From Brevibacillus centrosporus (GTDB lineage: Bacteria > Bacillota > Bacilli > Brevibacillales > Brevibacillaceae), in NCBI RefSeq assembly GCF_003710815.1, contig NZ_RHHP01000002.1:62001-126000 (forward strand): 64,000 nt of DNA, written 5' to 3'. The notes below the pieces were generated by a model. It ran no database searches. It was not told the origin of the DNA and saw only the letters and a program-made list of their open reading frames with translations. Shown here piece after piece: positions 28,578-38,040 of the stretch; position 1 is the first letter of the stretch; each line of letters opens with the position of its first letter. The position numbers and the translations under genes are program-made.

Positions 28578-28708
28578 GCTAAAAGACTCCTCCTTAGGAT
28601 CACCGTATGAGAACAGTATGGCGCCTCTGCCCGCGAGTTATGATGGCAAGATTTTCTCGTCATTCGTTCGTTCAAGTGGAGACACTACCTTAGGTGGAGG
28701 TGTTCTGC

Positions 28709-29794
28709 GTGCGGCTAGTCAAGCTGCTTCTGATTCAGAGCCTGTGGTTCGCTGCTTTATGGATGACTATACCGGGCAAGGCTCAAGCGAGTTCCGCAAA
28801 CGAGATCGTCATTTCTGTCTCTGTTTCACCAGACTCGCCCTTCGTTTCTACCCTGGTCTTTGAAAAATCTCACCCGCTTATTCGCGAGCTCAAACGCACT
28901 CCTACTATCCCAGCCAAGATTTCTTCTGAATGGGTCCGCGCCAAGATGAAAATAAACGGCCGCGCCCTGATCTACGATTATCACGGTCAGCTCTTTGACA
29001 TCAAAAAGTCACGACAATACCTTTTGTCTGAAGAAACGAAAAGAAGCCTGGAGTTTCTCGTTCAGACGGTTGAAAAGGCTCACTTCGGACAACCCGTACC
29101 CTGGGATAAAGTAAAGCATTCCTTCGGCCGAATGAAATACGCAACCGTCATCGATCTGGAGACAGGGGAGCGCTTTTCCGTCCAGCGCAGAGCAGGCATT
29201 CGGCATGCTGACGTCCAACCACTCACGCGCTCCGATACCCACATCATGAAGCATATATATCAAGGAAAATGGAGCTGGAAACGACGTGCCATCCTGGTCG
29301 AGGTCAACGGTATTTTCTATGCTGCTTCCATGCACGGAATGCCTCATGGGGCTGGTGCTATTCAAGGCAACGACTTCCCTGGACATTTTTGCATTCATTT
29401 TTCCGGAAGCTCTACTCATCGACGTATCGAGCCCAATCCCAGCCATAGCCTGATGATTCTCAAAGCCTCCGGTTCCCTGCCACAGGCGATCTTGGAGGCA
29501 GGACCAGAAGAGTTGGTCGGGTATTTCCTCACCTCGCTGAATGAACACGATGCTCACACGTTGCGGATGACCACAGCGGGCACTCCCTTGCCTACCTTTC
29601 TGCGTGACATTGATTCTGTGCACAAGCCAGAGGATATTCAGCCCTCTGACCCCGCTGCTCTCATGATCGTTGACATCCCAGTTCGAGTCGAGTATTCACT
29701 GCGTTCTGGCAAAACAGGCGCAGGATTATGGCACTTTCTTCTCATGCGCTCTGCCCCTTGGGAAAGATGGCAGATCATCGATGTTTCCACCTAA
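28709..29794 (+). CDS. secreted protein with GHFCIHF-type motif, unknown function
   Basis: A 361-residue exported protein. GTG 28709 follows AGGTGGAGG by 8 bp and opens with MRLVKLLLIQSLWFAALWM, a signal peptide with likely cleavage near KAQA-SS. The middle (KYATVIDLETGERFSVQRRAG... RRAILVEVNGIFYAASMHGMPHGAG) leads to GHFCIHFSGSSTH at about residue 223. This resembles a motif I recall in peptidoglycan-associated proteins of clostridia and bacilli, with conserved His and Cys as in YkuD-type transpeptidases, but that link is tentative. A second domain of about 100 residues follows. It is transcribed alone, convergent with bofC. Confidence 0.8.
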   Translation: MRLVKLLLIQSLWFAALWMTIPGKAQASSANEIVISVSVSPDSPFVSTLVFEKSHPLIRELKRTPTIPAKISSEWVRAKMKINGRALIYDYHGQLFDIKKSRQYLLSEETKRSLEFLVQTVEKAHFGQPVPWDKVKHSFGRMKYATVIDLETGERFSVQRRAGIRHADVQPLTRSDTHIMKHIYQGKWSWKRRAILVEVNGIFYAASMHGMPHGAGAIQGNDFPGHFCIHFSGSSTHRRIEPNPSHSLMILKASGSLPQAILEAGPEELVGYFLTSLNEHDAHTLRMTTAGTPLPTFLRDIDSVHKPEDIQPSDPAALMIVDIPVRVEYSLRSGKTGAGLWHFLLMRSAPWERWQIIDVST

Positions 29795-29813
29795 TAGCCC
29801 TCTTTCGCAATGA

Positions 29814-29833
29814 GGCTGCCCCGCGGGGCAGCC
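29814..29833 (+). terminator. terminator of the GHFCIHF-motif gene
   Basis: GGCTGCCCCGCGGGGCAGCC is a perfect 20-bp palindrome followed by CTTTTTATT. It has no T run on the other strand, so it serves mainly the rightward gene. Confidence 0.9.
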
Positions 29834-29837
29834 CTTT

Positions 29838-30410
29838 TTATTCCGCGCTCAGCTGAAATTCGCCATATGTGGACAGAACGCTGTTGTACTCAGCCAGATC
29901 CCGCACGCGTATTCCTCGCTTTAAGCTTTCCACTTCTTCTTTCGGAAGGCTAGCTTCCATCTTCTCCGTATTGATCCGGTAAAAGGTCTGTACGACCTCC
30001 TGATCGGCAGGCAGGCCGTGGAACAGCGTCAGCATTCCGTCCGCAGACAAGCCAAAATGGCCATTCTCTTTACACTCGGGTGAAATATCATGCTCTCTCT
30101 TCAGCAGAATCATCTTGGAAGCATCCGCCGCAACGATCTCCCACCCTTTGTAATCTGCCATCGAATCCGCGATGTGATTGAGTGCTACTGGTTTGTGCTC
30201 CTCGTCTCGAACGCCACATAAATAGCTGCGAGTGAGAACCAAATTATAGGAATTCCCAGCCGCTTCTAAGGATCTGCCTGTGCCACCTGCAAGTAATTGA
30301 GTCAGGGATGCCGATTCCTTGCCACCGCTTTGTGAAAGGACAACTCCCAGTATCAGCCCTGTAAAAAGGGCAATACCCCACGATGCATACATCATCCACT
30401 TTTTGATCAT
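29838..30410 (-). CDS. bofC: forespore regulator BofC
   Basis: Exported forespore protein that restrains SpoIVB signalling and so delays pro-SigK processing. The 190 residues have an N-terminal membrane or signal segment (ASWGIALFTGLILGVVL) and the conserved C-terminal part GMLTLFHGLP, VVQTFYRINTEKMEASLP and EVESLKRGIRVRDLAEYNSVLSTYGEF, which is characteristic. In Bacillus it lies just upstream of ruvA, as here apart from two inserted genes. SpoIVFA and SpoIVFB, which belong to the same checkpoint, are also in this window (48-50 kb). Confidence 0.93.
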   Translation of the reverse strand: MIKKWMMYASWGIALFTGLILGVVLSQSGGKESASLTQLLAGGTGRSLEAAGNSYNLVLTRSYLCGVRDEEHKPVALNHIADSMADYKGWEIVAADASKMILLKREHDISPECKENGHFGLSADGMLTLFHGLPADQEVVQTFYRINTEKMEASLPKEEVESLKRGIRVRDLAEYNSVLSTYGEFQLSAE

Positions 30411-30597
30411 GATTCGATTGAACCCCTTTATACGCCTTTTCTCCCTATTCTCGCCAGTAAAAAGGGCCTACATACCCGATACTCTCAAGATTCGTAATTT
30501 ACAACAAATTCATGAGTAATATCTACCAATCCTATAATTCTAGTGATAAACTTATTTTGCTTGGTATTATTGTAAAGTTATGGAGGTCAACCCAAAA

Positions 30598-32586
30598 ATG
30601 AAAAAAGCGAACAAGCACATGCTGACTGCGTGTCTCCTCAGCACATCTTTGATCGTAAGCGCTCTGACGTTCTCTCAAACCCCTGTCAGCGCTCAAACCA
30701 GCTCCACCCTCAAGCTCCGCCTGTTGGAAACGACAGACATCCACACCAACATTGTCAACTATGACTACTATCAAGATAAGTCTACTGACGAGTTTGGTCT
30801 TGCCAAAACAGCAACACTGATCAAAAAAGCCCGTGAAGAAGCAAAAAACAGCATCCTGATCGACAACGGTGACTTGCTCCAAGGAAACCCGCTCGGCGAT
30901 TATGTTGCCAAAATTGATCCGCTGAAAGACGGCGAAACGCACCCCGTTTACAAAGCGATGAACCTCCTGGACTACGACTTGGGTAACATCGGCAACCATG
31001 AATTCAACTTCGGCTTGGAGCATCTGGAGCGCAGCATCAAAGGCGCTGACTTCCCGTACATCAACTCCAACGTGTATGTAGATGACAAAGACAACAACCC
31101 AGCTAACGACAAAAACCTGTTTACGCCATACCAAATCCTCGACCGCAAGTTCAAGGATGAGAGCGGCAAAGAAGTTACCTTGAAAGTCGGCGTGATCGGA
31201 TTTGTTCCTCCGCAAATTATGCAGTGGGACAAGGCAAACCTCGAGGGGAAAGTCGTTGCCAAGGACATCTTGGAATCGGCAAACAAATACGTGCCAGAGA
31301 TGAAGCAAAAAGGCGCTGACATCATCGTAGCCGTAGCTCACTCGGGACTCGGCCCTGTTGAATCTGCTGCCAATCTGGAAAACGCAAGCTACCAGCTGAG
31401 CAAAATCGAAGGCATCGATGCTATCCTTTTCGGTCACTCTCACCTCGTGTTCCCAGGCCCTGGCTTTGAGAACATCGAAGGCGTTGACGGAACCAAAGGG
31501 ATCATCAATGGCAAACCAGCTGTTATGCCTGGCTACTGGGGGAACAACCTGGGTGTAATCGACCTGACCCTCACTCAAGAAAACGGCAAATGGAAAGTGG
31601 CAGATTCGGCCTCCAAAGCTGTTCCAATCTATGACAAAACAAACAAAGCTTCCTTGGCTGACGCTGACCAAGCGATCCTCGATGCCGTGAAGGAAGATCA
31701 CGATCACACAGTGGAGTGGGTACGTTCTGCTGTAGGTACAACCACTTCCCCAATCTTCAGCTATTTTGCACTGGTTCAAGATGACCCATCGATCCAAATC
31801 GTAACCAATGCACAAAAATGGTATGTTGAGAAAAACATCAAAGGTACCGAATACGATGGCATTCCAGTCTTGTCCGCAGGTGCTCCATTTAAAGCAGGCG
31901 GTCGCAATGGCGCAAGCTACTACACTAACATTCCTGCTGGAACCATCGCGATCAAAAACGTATCTGACCTGTACATCTATCCAAACACGCTGAAGGCTGT
32001 AATGATCAATGGATCTCAGCTGCAAGAGTGGCTGGAGCGCTCCGCTGGCCAGTACAACCAAATTGACGTGAAGAAAACCGAAGAACAGCCTTTGGTCAAC
32101 GAAGCTTTCCCTACTTACAACTTTGATGTAATCGATGGCGTAACCTACCAAGTAGATGTTACGGAGCCATCCAAATACGCAATCGACGGCAAGCTGGCTG
32201 ACGAGAAAGCAAACCGCATCAAAAACCTGTCTTACAATGGAAAACCAGTGAAGGCGGAAGACAAGTTCATCGTGGTAACCAATAACTACCGCGCTGGCGG
32301 TGGCGGTAACTTCCCTGGTCTGGATGGCACAAACATCGTGATTGATTCTCCGGATGAAAACCGTCAAGTTGTGATCGACTACATCCTGAGCGAAAAAACG
32401 ATCAACCCTGCTGCAGACCAAAACTGGGCATTTGCTCCTGTAAACGCAAAAGTGAATGTAACGTTCACAACGGCCCCAGAGGCAAAACCATTTGCAGAAA
32501 AAATGACCAACCTGAAATACATCAACACCCTTGAGTCGGGCTTTGCGAAATACAGCATTGACCTGTCCAAACCAGCCTCCAAATAA
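30598..32586 (+). CDS. secreted 2',3'-cyclic-nucleotide phosphodiesterase/5'- or 3'-nucleotidase
   Basis: Extracellular metallophosphoesterase (CpdB/UshA family) that releases nucleosides and phosphate from nucleotides. ATG 30598 follows GGAGG by 11 bp and gives 662 residues. The signal peptide ends near PVSA-QT. Metal-site motifs are ETTDIHTN (about 41-48), IDNGDLLQGN, GNHEFNFG, VAVAHSG and FGHSH. The C-terminal 5'-nucleotidase domain includes NNYRAGGGGNFPGL, typical of the CpdB group. No LPxTG anchor is visible. It is transcribed alone, with a clear terminator; promoter elements upstream are weak. Confidence 0.92.
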   Translation: MKKANKHMLTACLLSTSLIVSALTFSQTPVSAQTSSTLKLRLLETTDIHTNIVNYDYYQDKSTDEFGLAKTATLIKKAREEAKNSILIDNGDLLQGNPLGDYVAKIDPLKDGETHPVYKAMNLLDYDLGNIGNHEFNFGLEHLERSIKGADFPYINSNVYVDDKDNNPANDKNLFTPYQILDRKFKDESGKEVTLKVGVIGFVPPQIMQWDKANLEGKVVAKDILESANKYVPEMKQKGADIIVAVAHSGLGPVESAANLENASYQLSKIEGIDAILFGHSHLVFPGPGFENIEGVDGTKGIINGKPAVMPGYWGNNLGVIDLTLTQENGKWKVADSASKAVPIYDKTNKASLADADQAILDAVKEDHDHTVEWVRSAVGTTTSPIFSYFALVQDDPSIQIVTNAQKWYVEKNIKGTEYDGIPVLSAGAPFKAGGRNGASYYTNIPAGTIAIKNVSDLYIYPNTLKAVMINGSQLQEWLERSAGQYNQIDVKKTEEQPLVNEAFPTYNFDVIDGVTYQVDVTEPSKYAIDGKLADEKANRIKNLSYNGKPVKAEDKFIVVTNNYRAGGGGNFPGLDGTNIVIDSPDENRQVVIDYILSEKTINPAADQNWAFAPVNAKVNVTFTTAPEAKPFAEKMTNLKYINTLESGFAKYSIDLSKPASK

Positions 32587-32592
32587 GGCAAA

Positions 32593-32622
32593 GAAGCTGA
32601 TGGCATCAACGCCGTCAGCTTC
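32593..32622 (+). terminator. terminator of the nucleotidase gene
   Basis: GAAGCTGA and TCAGCTTC arms, extended by GGC/GCC, are followed by TTTTTTT. It also lies just after the convergent CotS-family gene. Confidence 0.88.
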
Positions 32623-32628
32623 TTTTTT

Positions 32629-33657
32629 TCACCCCACGAAATGGTACTGTCCCCAGGGTGATCGCTGAAAGATTTGCTCTCCTGACTGCAAGAACGCTTG
32701 ACGCTCCCGCAGAAGCTTTCCTTCCATTTGAACAAGCTGCAGTACTCCCCGCATGTGATAGCCAGGGCGATTGCTGTACAACCCGGTGACCTCGCGCAGA
32801 AAGTTATCGGGATAGCGCAGCAATTGATGCACTGTCCAGATTTGCGTGTCACTCAAATAGTTTACTTTGCTATAGGCTTCGATCGCTTCGACAAACGATC
32901 CGATCCGATACTCCTGGAGCAGAAGCATTCTAGACATCAATTGAACCAGATCGACCAGCTGCACGTCATGCCCTACAGTATCCAGATCAATGAGATAACA
33001 GTTGCTCCGGGGAGTCAGCAAAAAGTTATGGCTCGCTACATCACGGTGAGCCAGCGTCCCTCTCTCTACAGCAGAAAACATCTCAGGCGTCAAAGGCAGC
33101 TTGTATGCGGATTGCAGCATGTCTTGACCATCCTGGATGATGGCATGCGTCATCTGTTGGATGACCTGCTCCAGTTTGTTTTGCGGGCCATTTTGCTCAA
33201 TGCCCCACGTAATTCTTTCGAACTGCTCGAGTCTGCTTTCCCACTTGTCGAGTAGCGCAGACTTGCCTTCATACGCATAAGTATGCGAGACGGGGAACCC
33301 TTGAGCGGCTACATGAAAGCGCGCAAGGGTCTCAGCCGTCTTTTTCACATCAAAGAGGGATGCATTATCCGCTTCTCGTCCGTCAATCATTTTCATGATC
33401 GTAAAATAGCGGTCCTCATACGGAAAAATCGTTGATCCCCCTGCATCCGGTACATATTGCACCGTATGCATAAACCCTTTCTCCCGCAATGCTTCGGCGA
33501 GCTGCGTTACCCATACTGCTTTATCCAGTTGCTTATAGCCCTTGATGATCCAGTGACCCCGGTCGGTCTTCAGCAAATTCACATTTCGTTTTGGCTTAAC
33601 GGCGTGAACTTGACAGCGAAACGCTTTTTCAAGAGATGCTATTAGCCCTTTGTTCAT
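32629..33657 (-). CDS. CotS/YsxE-family spore coat protein (kinase-like fold)
   Basis: A 342-residue member of the CotS family, which has an aminoglycoside-phosphotransferase-like fold. Members are inner spore coat proteins in Bacillus. Visible parts are the N-lobe (FRCQVHAVKPKRNVNLLKTD), the hinge IMKMIDGRE, the catalytic-loop-like LAHRDVASHNFLL with Asp and Asn, and YLIDLDTVGHD in the position of DFG. It begins 12 bp after safA with no strong ribosome site of its own, so it is probably translationally coupled. In Bacillus, ysxE similarly pairs with the LysM morphogenetic gene spoVID. Confidence 0.85.
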   Translation of the reverse strand: MNKGLIASLEKAFRCQVHAVKPKRNVNLLKTDRGHWIIKGYKQLDKAVWVTQLAEALREKGFMHTVQYVPDAGGSTIFPYEDRYFTIMKMIDGREADNASLFDVKKTAETLARFHVAAQGFPVSHTYAYEGKSALLDKWESRLEQFERITWGIEQNGPQNKLEQVIQQMTHAIIQDGQDMLQSAYKLPLTPEMFSAVERGTLAHRDVASHNFLLTPRSNCYLIDLDTVGHDVQLVDLVQLMSRMLLLQEYRIGSFVEAIEAYSKVNYLSDTQIWTVHQLLRYPDNFLREVTGLYSNRPGYHMRGVLQLVQMEGKLLRERQAFLQSGEQIFQRSPWGQYHFVG

Positions 33658-33668
33658 ACTGGAACCGT

Positions 33669-35036
33669 TCAGTATGACGAAGATTCTTCGTGCCCATCGC
33701 CCCAATGCGGCCATAGCCCTGTGTCAGGCATGGAAGCCAGCCGAGGAGGTGGTGGGAACATCATGTTGTTCGGGTTCACTTGCCCGCGGTCTCTCTTATA
33801 ACCGCGACTAGGCTTTCGCTGTGGGCTATCCGGGGAACACTCACAAGATGAAGATGAGCAAGAAGACTCCACCACTACTTTTGGACGCCTTGGCGGGCAT
33901 GGATACGGCTGTGGCGGGAATGGCATTGGCATTGGCATCGGCATCGGCATTGGTCGAGGAGGAACTGGAGGGAAGAATGGCATGATCGGTGGTGGCCCAA
34001 ACGCCGGACCAAACGGTGGTCTAAACGGCCCTGGCCCTATGCTTTCAGGCGATACTTGACCCGGTCTTGGAAACGGCATCGGCGGGAACGGGGAAATAGG
34101 CGGCATCGGTGGGAAAATTGGCCTCATCCATGGTGTTGGGAATGGTGGACACGGCGGAATTGGGACCGGCACATACTGGCGCACGGGTGCCTGCGGTCTC
34201 ACTGTTGTTTGTGGCCGCACCTGTGGTTTAGTCGTTGTCTGTGGACGAACGTGTGTAGGCTGTCTCGTAGGCTGTACCTGTGGATATGGTTGGCACGGCG
34301 GGCAATAGTTCGGCGATACCGTTGGCCGTATGGGAAGTACAGGCGCTGGCGCCACTGGCGGCCGATAAATATACGGGCTCACCTGGTTCGGCCCTACGTT
34401 AGGGCGCAGTGGGCTGAGCTGGGATGGTGGCACATTGGGCTGATGCATATACGGACTTACCATGGTCGGCGGAACTGGCGGTGGTGCCGGACGTGTCTGC
34501 ATCGGCGGCATAGGTGGCATCGACGGCGGCATTGGCGGCATCATCTTCTGTTTCGGAATGTTTGGCATATATGGCTTGGTCGGCGGAGGTGCAATAGGCC
34601 GCGTAGGCTGCGGCAATGCCGGTGTCAGCATTTCAGGCATGACACTTGGTGTAGGAGGAATCGGCGGCGCTTCCTTGATCGACTCCGTTGGGGCTGGCCG
34701 TGGAGCCCTTTCCGTTTCAGCCTCAATTCTTACTTCCTCTTCCTCTTCCACCTCAATTGGCCTGCGCTCAATCTCTTGAGGAACCTCCTGGCTCTGCTCT
34801 TCTTCGCGAATAGGTCTTTCTTTTACATAGGGGGATTCGCTCGATTGCCGTTGTGGTTGTCTCGGTTGTGGACGAACAGCCACACCCTTCGACGGAATCT
34901 TGATCCTCGCCCCTGGATAGATGGTATCGGGAGTCTTGATCTGACTGTTCAGTCGTAATAGCTCCTTGTAATCGACGCCATATCTCTTGGCGATCTTCCA
35001 CATGGTGTCGCCTTTTTGGACTACGTGGATTCTCAC
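33669..35036 (-). CDS. safA: SafA-like spore coat morphogenetic protein, LysM plus proline-rich
   Basis: Spore assembly protein whose LysM domain would bind cortex peptidoglycan and whose tail recruits coat proteins. GTG 35036 follows GGAGGAG, giving 455 residues. The LysM domain is residues 3-47 (IHVVQKGDTMWKIAKRYGVD, then IYPGARIKIPSKG). An acidic linker (IEVEEEEEVRIEAETE) and a very long Pro/Met/Val-rich region follow, with two 26-residue repeats starting VSPY at residues 193 and 219 and a decapeptide repeat VRPQTTTKPQ. Near the C terminus there is a Ser/Cys cluster, SSCSSSSCECS. Paired with the CotS-family gene. SpoVID is the alternative, but the LysM here is N-terminal as in SafA. Confidence 0.85.
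   Translation of the reverse strand: MRIHVVQKGDTMWKIAKRYGVDYKELLRLNSQIKTPDTIYPGARIKIPSKGVAVRPQPRQPQRQSSESPYVKERPIREEEQSQEVPQEIERRPIEVEEEEEVRIEAETERAPRPAPTESIKEAPPIPPTPSVMPEMLTPALPQPTRPIAPPPTKPYMPNIPKQKMMPPMPPSMPPMPPMQTRPAPPPVPPTMVSPYMHQPNVPPSQLSPLRPNVGPNQVSPYIYRPPVAPAPVLPIRPTVSPNYCPPCQPYPQVQPTRQPTHVRPQTTTKPQVRPQTTVRPQAPVRQYVPVPIPPCPPFPTPWMRPIFPPMPPISPFPPMPFPRPGQVSPESIGPGPFRPPFGPAFGPPPIMPFFPPVPPRPMPMPMPMPMPFPPQPYPCPPRRPKVVVESSCSSSSCECSPDSPQRKPSRGYKRDRGQVNPNNMMFPPPPRLASMPDTGLWPHWGDGHEESSSY
34305..34460 (-). repeat. two tandem 26-codon repeats inside safA
   Basis: Residues 193-218 and 219-244 share about half their positions: both start VSPY, have P at 8 and 12, RP at 19-20, V at 22 and PN at 24-25. 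They sit in the proline-rich tail and could vary in copy number between strains. Confidence 0.6.
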
Positions 35037-35137
35037 TATTTCTCCTCCCTCGCGGAAACTCCCTATCATGGTATGCACCTATGGGCGTTTTGCTCCTGAG
35101 TGAGCCCTTTTCTTGAAGGGAATCTAAAAAGAAAAAA

Positions 35138-35156
35138 GCCAACTCTAGGAGTTGAC
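35138..35156 (-). terminator. terminator overlapping the end of pheA
   Basis: GTCAACTC and GAGTTGGC arms, the first inside the last pheA codons, followed on the minus strand by TTTTTTC. It ends the pheB-hom-thrC-thrB-pheA transcript. Confidence 0.85.
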
Positions 35157-36008
35157 CTTTTGCAAGTAAAATGGATATGTTCCCAATTGCCGGACCTGGC
35201 AGCCGATCGCTTCAATCTCTGCAAAGGCACCTGGAAGCAGCACATCATCCATTTTTTGTTCAATGTCGATCACAAAGAAATAGCTGCCCAACCCTTTTTT
35301 GGTAGGACGGGATTCCAGACGGGACAGGTTGATCTTTCGCCAAGCAAAAGCGGCGAGCACCTGATAGAGCGCACCCGGAAAATCCTCAGGGAGGATAACC
35401 TGGATCGTAGTCTTCTCCCGATCAGATACTGGCAGCTCAATCGGCTCTTTTCCGACCAAGACAAAGCGGGTATAGTTGTTTGAAAAGTCTTGAATATGAG
35501 GCTGCGCCACTTCCAAAGGATAAATATCCGCATTGAGGCGGGTCCCGATGGCTGCCCACGGCTCATCCGGATGTTCACTCACTGTTTGGGCTGCCAGAGC
35601 CGTACTGTTTACATTCTCCACTACAGCCTGCGGCAGGTTTTCCCGTATGAAATGAAAGCTTTGGGCAATCGCCTGAGGATGGGACATCACCCGGGTAATA
35701 GCCGAGAGCGGCAACGGCTGATCGCGCTTCGCTACCAGCAGATTCTGGGTAATCGGCATAGCCAATTCTGCGAGGATCGGCAAATCAACCTCATGAATCA
35801 ACCAATCCAATGTGGAGTTCACAGTGCCTTCAATCGAGTTTTCGATGGGTACAATTCCGTAATTCACTTCGTCTTTAGCTACTGCATTCAACACTTCAAT
35901 AATGCTCGGATATGGCACGTAATCCATTGGCGTCCCGATCGGTATCGAACGGGCAGCCTCTTCGGAAAACGTCCCTCTTGGCCCGAGAAATGCGAGTTTG
36001 TTCAGCAT
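35145..36008 (-). CDS. pheA: prephenate dehydratase
   Basis: Converts prephenate to phenylpyruvate for phenylalanine synthesis. The 287 residues begin MLNKLAFLGPRGTFSEEAA. The catalytic domain has VPIENSIEGTVNSTLDWL and NNYTRFVLVGKEP. The C-terminal ACT domain, with GALYQVLAAFAWRKINLSRL and the ESRPTKKGLGSYFFVID phenylalanine-binding motif, implies feedback inhibition by Phe. ATG 36008 follows AGGAGAAA. It is the last gene of the operon, 23 bp after thrB. Confidence 0.96.
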   Translation of the reverse strand: MLNKLAFLGPRGTFSEEAARSIPIGTPMDYVPYPSIIEVLNAVAKDEVNYGIVPIENSIEGTVNSTLDWLIHEVDLPILAELAMPITQNLLVAKRDQPLPLSAITRVMSHPQAIAQSFHFIRENLPQAVVENVNSTALAAQTVSEHPDEPWAAIGTRLNADIYPLEVAQPHIQDFSNNYTRFVLVGKEPIELPVSDREKTTIQVILPEDFPGALYQVLAAFAWRKINLSRLESRPTKKGLGSYFFVIDIEQKMDDVLLPGAFAEIEAIGCQVRQLGTYPFYLQKVNS

Positions 36009-36031
36009 GGCGTTTCTCCTATCCATTTTAT

Positions 36032-36961
36032 CTACGTCTGATGGATTTCGACCTGCACGCCATGTTCATCCGGTTGCAATATCATCACACGATACGGGAT
36101 GTCGTGACTGTTCATCACACTGTCTACAAATCCTTGTAATTTTTCCCGCTGTTCGTCCGTCGAGAAAAAACAAAGGATTGTCGGACCAGCACCACTCAAC
36201 GCCGCACCTAATGCTCCGTGGGCTGTTGCTCCATCCAGGATGTCTTTTAGGCCAGGAACAAGCTCTGCGCGGTACGGCTGATGCAGCCGATCCCCCATTG
36301 CTTGTCCTAACAGGTCCAGCCTTCCTTGCGCCAATGCGGCCGTAAGCAGGCTGCTATGACCAACATTATATACAACATCCTGCTTGCTGTACACCTGTGG
36401 CAATACGTTTCGCGCTTTTTCTGTCGACAGAGGGAACTTTGGAATGACTACGAGTGCCTGCAAACCAGCAGGAGGTGCGATACGAATATAGGGGATTGGT
36501 GAACCAGCATTCTCAGGCATAGTAGCTACGATAATACCACCGAACATGGAGGCTCCTGCATTGTCTGGATGGCCCTCCATCTCCGTAGCAAACTGGAACA
36601 ATTCTTCTCGGGTGAACGGCTCCCCAGCTAAGTGATTGGCAGCGACCAAGGCCCCAACAATCGCTGACGCACTGCTTCCCAAGCCTCTTGTCAGGGGTGC
36701 GTCACTAGAAGCGCGAATCGCGAGCTCTGGGGTTGGCAAGCCCGCTTTTTCAAAAAGCGTGCAGGCAACCTGATAAAGCAAATTGCTTTTGTCTGTTGGA
36801 GCGCCTTGCAGCTCCTTGCCCACGATTTCAATCGTTGTTTTCTCGCTAAGCTTCATCTCCACGACGGAATACAACTGGAAAGCCAGGCCCAGGGCATCAA
36901 ACCCTGGACCCAGATTCGCCGTACTCGCTGGAATGGTGACCTTTACGAGGTTGCCATTCAT
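36032..36961 (-). CDS. thrB: homoserine kinase
   Basis: GHMP kinase that phosphorylates homoserine for threonine synthesis. Of its 309 residues, motif I is [18 protein letters not shown], motif II is [20 protein letters not shown] (the ATP loop, about 91-110), and motif III is [14 protein letters not shown] near the C terminus. Its ATG overlaps the thrC stop (ATGA), so translation is coupled. Confidence 0.97.
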   Translation of the reverse strand: MNGNLVKVTIPASTANLGPGFDALGLAFQLYSVVEMKLSEKTTIEIVGKELQGAPTDKSNLLYQVACTLFEKAGLPTPELAIRASSDAPLTRGLGSSASAIVGALVAANHLAGEPFTREELFQFATEMEGHPDNAGASMFGGIIVATMPENAGSPIPYIRIAPPAGLQALVVIPKFPLSTEKARNVLPQVYSKQDVVYNVGHSSLLTAALAQGRLDLLGQAMGDRLHQPYRAELVPGLKDILDGATAHGALGAALSGAGPTILCFFSTDEQREKLQGFVDSVMNSHDIPYRVMILQPDEHGVQVEIHQT

Positions 36962-38040
36962 GACCGAACTTCACTCCCTCTTTGGCTTACCAAAGCCATA
37001 ACGGCTTCACGCGTGGCAGGAACGGAGCGAGGCTCTTCCCCAACCAGCCCCAGTGCGATATTCGGGTCCTTCAGTCCATTTCCGGTAAGCACGCAAGCCA
37101 CTTTCGCACCCTCTGGAAGCTTACCTGCTGCTTTCAGCTTCAGAATGCCGGCAAGAGATGCTGCTGAAGCGGGCTCGCAAAATACGCCTTCGCTTTTGGC
37201 AAGCAATTGATACGCGTGAAGAATTTCTTCGTCTGTCACGCTGGCAACCAGACCGTTCGATTCGCTGATGGCATTGAGTGCGCCATCCTTGCTGGCAGGA
37301 TTACCGATGCGGATCGCAGTCGCGATCGTTTCCGGATTCGGTACAGGCTGCCCATGAACCAGCGGTGCAGCTCCTGCAGCCTGGAAGCCAAACATACGCG
37401 GCAGACTTTGCGACTTTCCTGCTGCCTTGTATTCTTTAAACCCTTTCCAGTAAGCAGTGATGTTGCCCGCATTCCCTACTGGAATAGCGAGAATGTCAGG
37501 AGCATCTCCCAATGCGTCACATACCTCAAAAGCCGCTGACTTCTGGCCCTCGATGCGGTATGGATTCACCGAGTTGACAAGAGTGATCGGCTCATTCGCC
37601 GTTATTTCCCGAACAATATTCAAGGCTTCATCAAAATTGCCATCGATAGCTATGACTTCTGCACCGTACGCAATCGCCTGGGCGAGCTTGCCCAATGCGA
37701 TGTTTCCGCTAGGGATCAACACGATGCAACGGAGCCCGCAACGAGCTGCATACGCGGCAGCAGCGGCCGAGGTATTCCCGGTGGACGCACACATGATGGT
37801 TGTGCTTCCTTCCTCCACCGCTTTTGCTACCGCCATCACCATACCGCGGTCCTTAAAGGATCCGGTTGGATTCAAACCTTCGTACTTCACATACAGCTCG
37901 ACACCCAGTTGCTTTGACAAATTTGGTGCATGGATCAAAGGGGTATTCCCTTCATGCAAGCTAACTAATGGTGTTTTATCTGTGACCGGGAGAAATTCCC
38001 GGTAACGTGCGATAATCCCTGATTGACGATCTTGACTCAT
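36958..38040 (-). CDS. thrC: threonine synthase
   Basis: PLP enzyme that turns O-phosphohomoserine into threonine. The 360-residue product has the PLP lysine in [18 protein letters not shown] (about residue 59) and the cofactor phosphate loop [15 protein letters not shown] (about 187). It follows hom with a 4-bp ATGA overlap. The hom-thrC-thrB order is the classical Bacillus threonine operon. Confidence 0.97.
   Translation of the reverse strand: MSQDRQSGIIARYREFLPVTDKTPLVSLHEGNTPLIHAPNLSKQLGVELYVKYEGLNPTGSFKDRGMVMAVAKAVEEGSTTIMCASTGNTSAAAAAYAARCGLRCIVLIPSGNIALGKLAQAIAYGAEVIAIDGNFDEALNIVREITANEPITLVNSVNPYRIEGQKSAAFEVCDALGDAPDILAIPVGNAGNITAYWKGFKEYKAAGKSQSLPRMFGFQAAGAAPLVHGQPVPNPETIATAIRIGNPASKDGALNAISESNGLVASVTDEEILHAYQLLAKSEGVFCEPASAASLAGILKLKAAGKLPEGAKVACVLTGNGLKDPNIALGLVGEEPRSVPATREAVMALVSQRGSEVRS

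Noticed and set aside
30532..32421. 629-codon open frame antisense to the secreted nucleotidase
   Set aside because: It mirrors a highly expressed-type gene with biased codon use, lacks a ribosome site and family features, and its translation is low-complexity in Val/Phe. It is a shadow.
34056..34958. Trp/Arg-rich and Gly-rich frames opposite to safA
   Set aside because: They arise from the CCN proline codons of safA read on the other strand (GGN, TGG).
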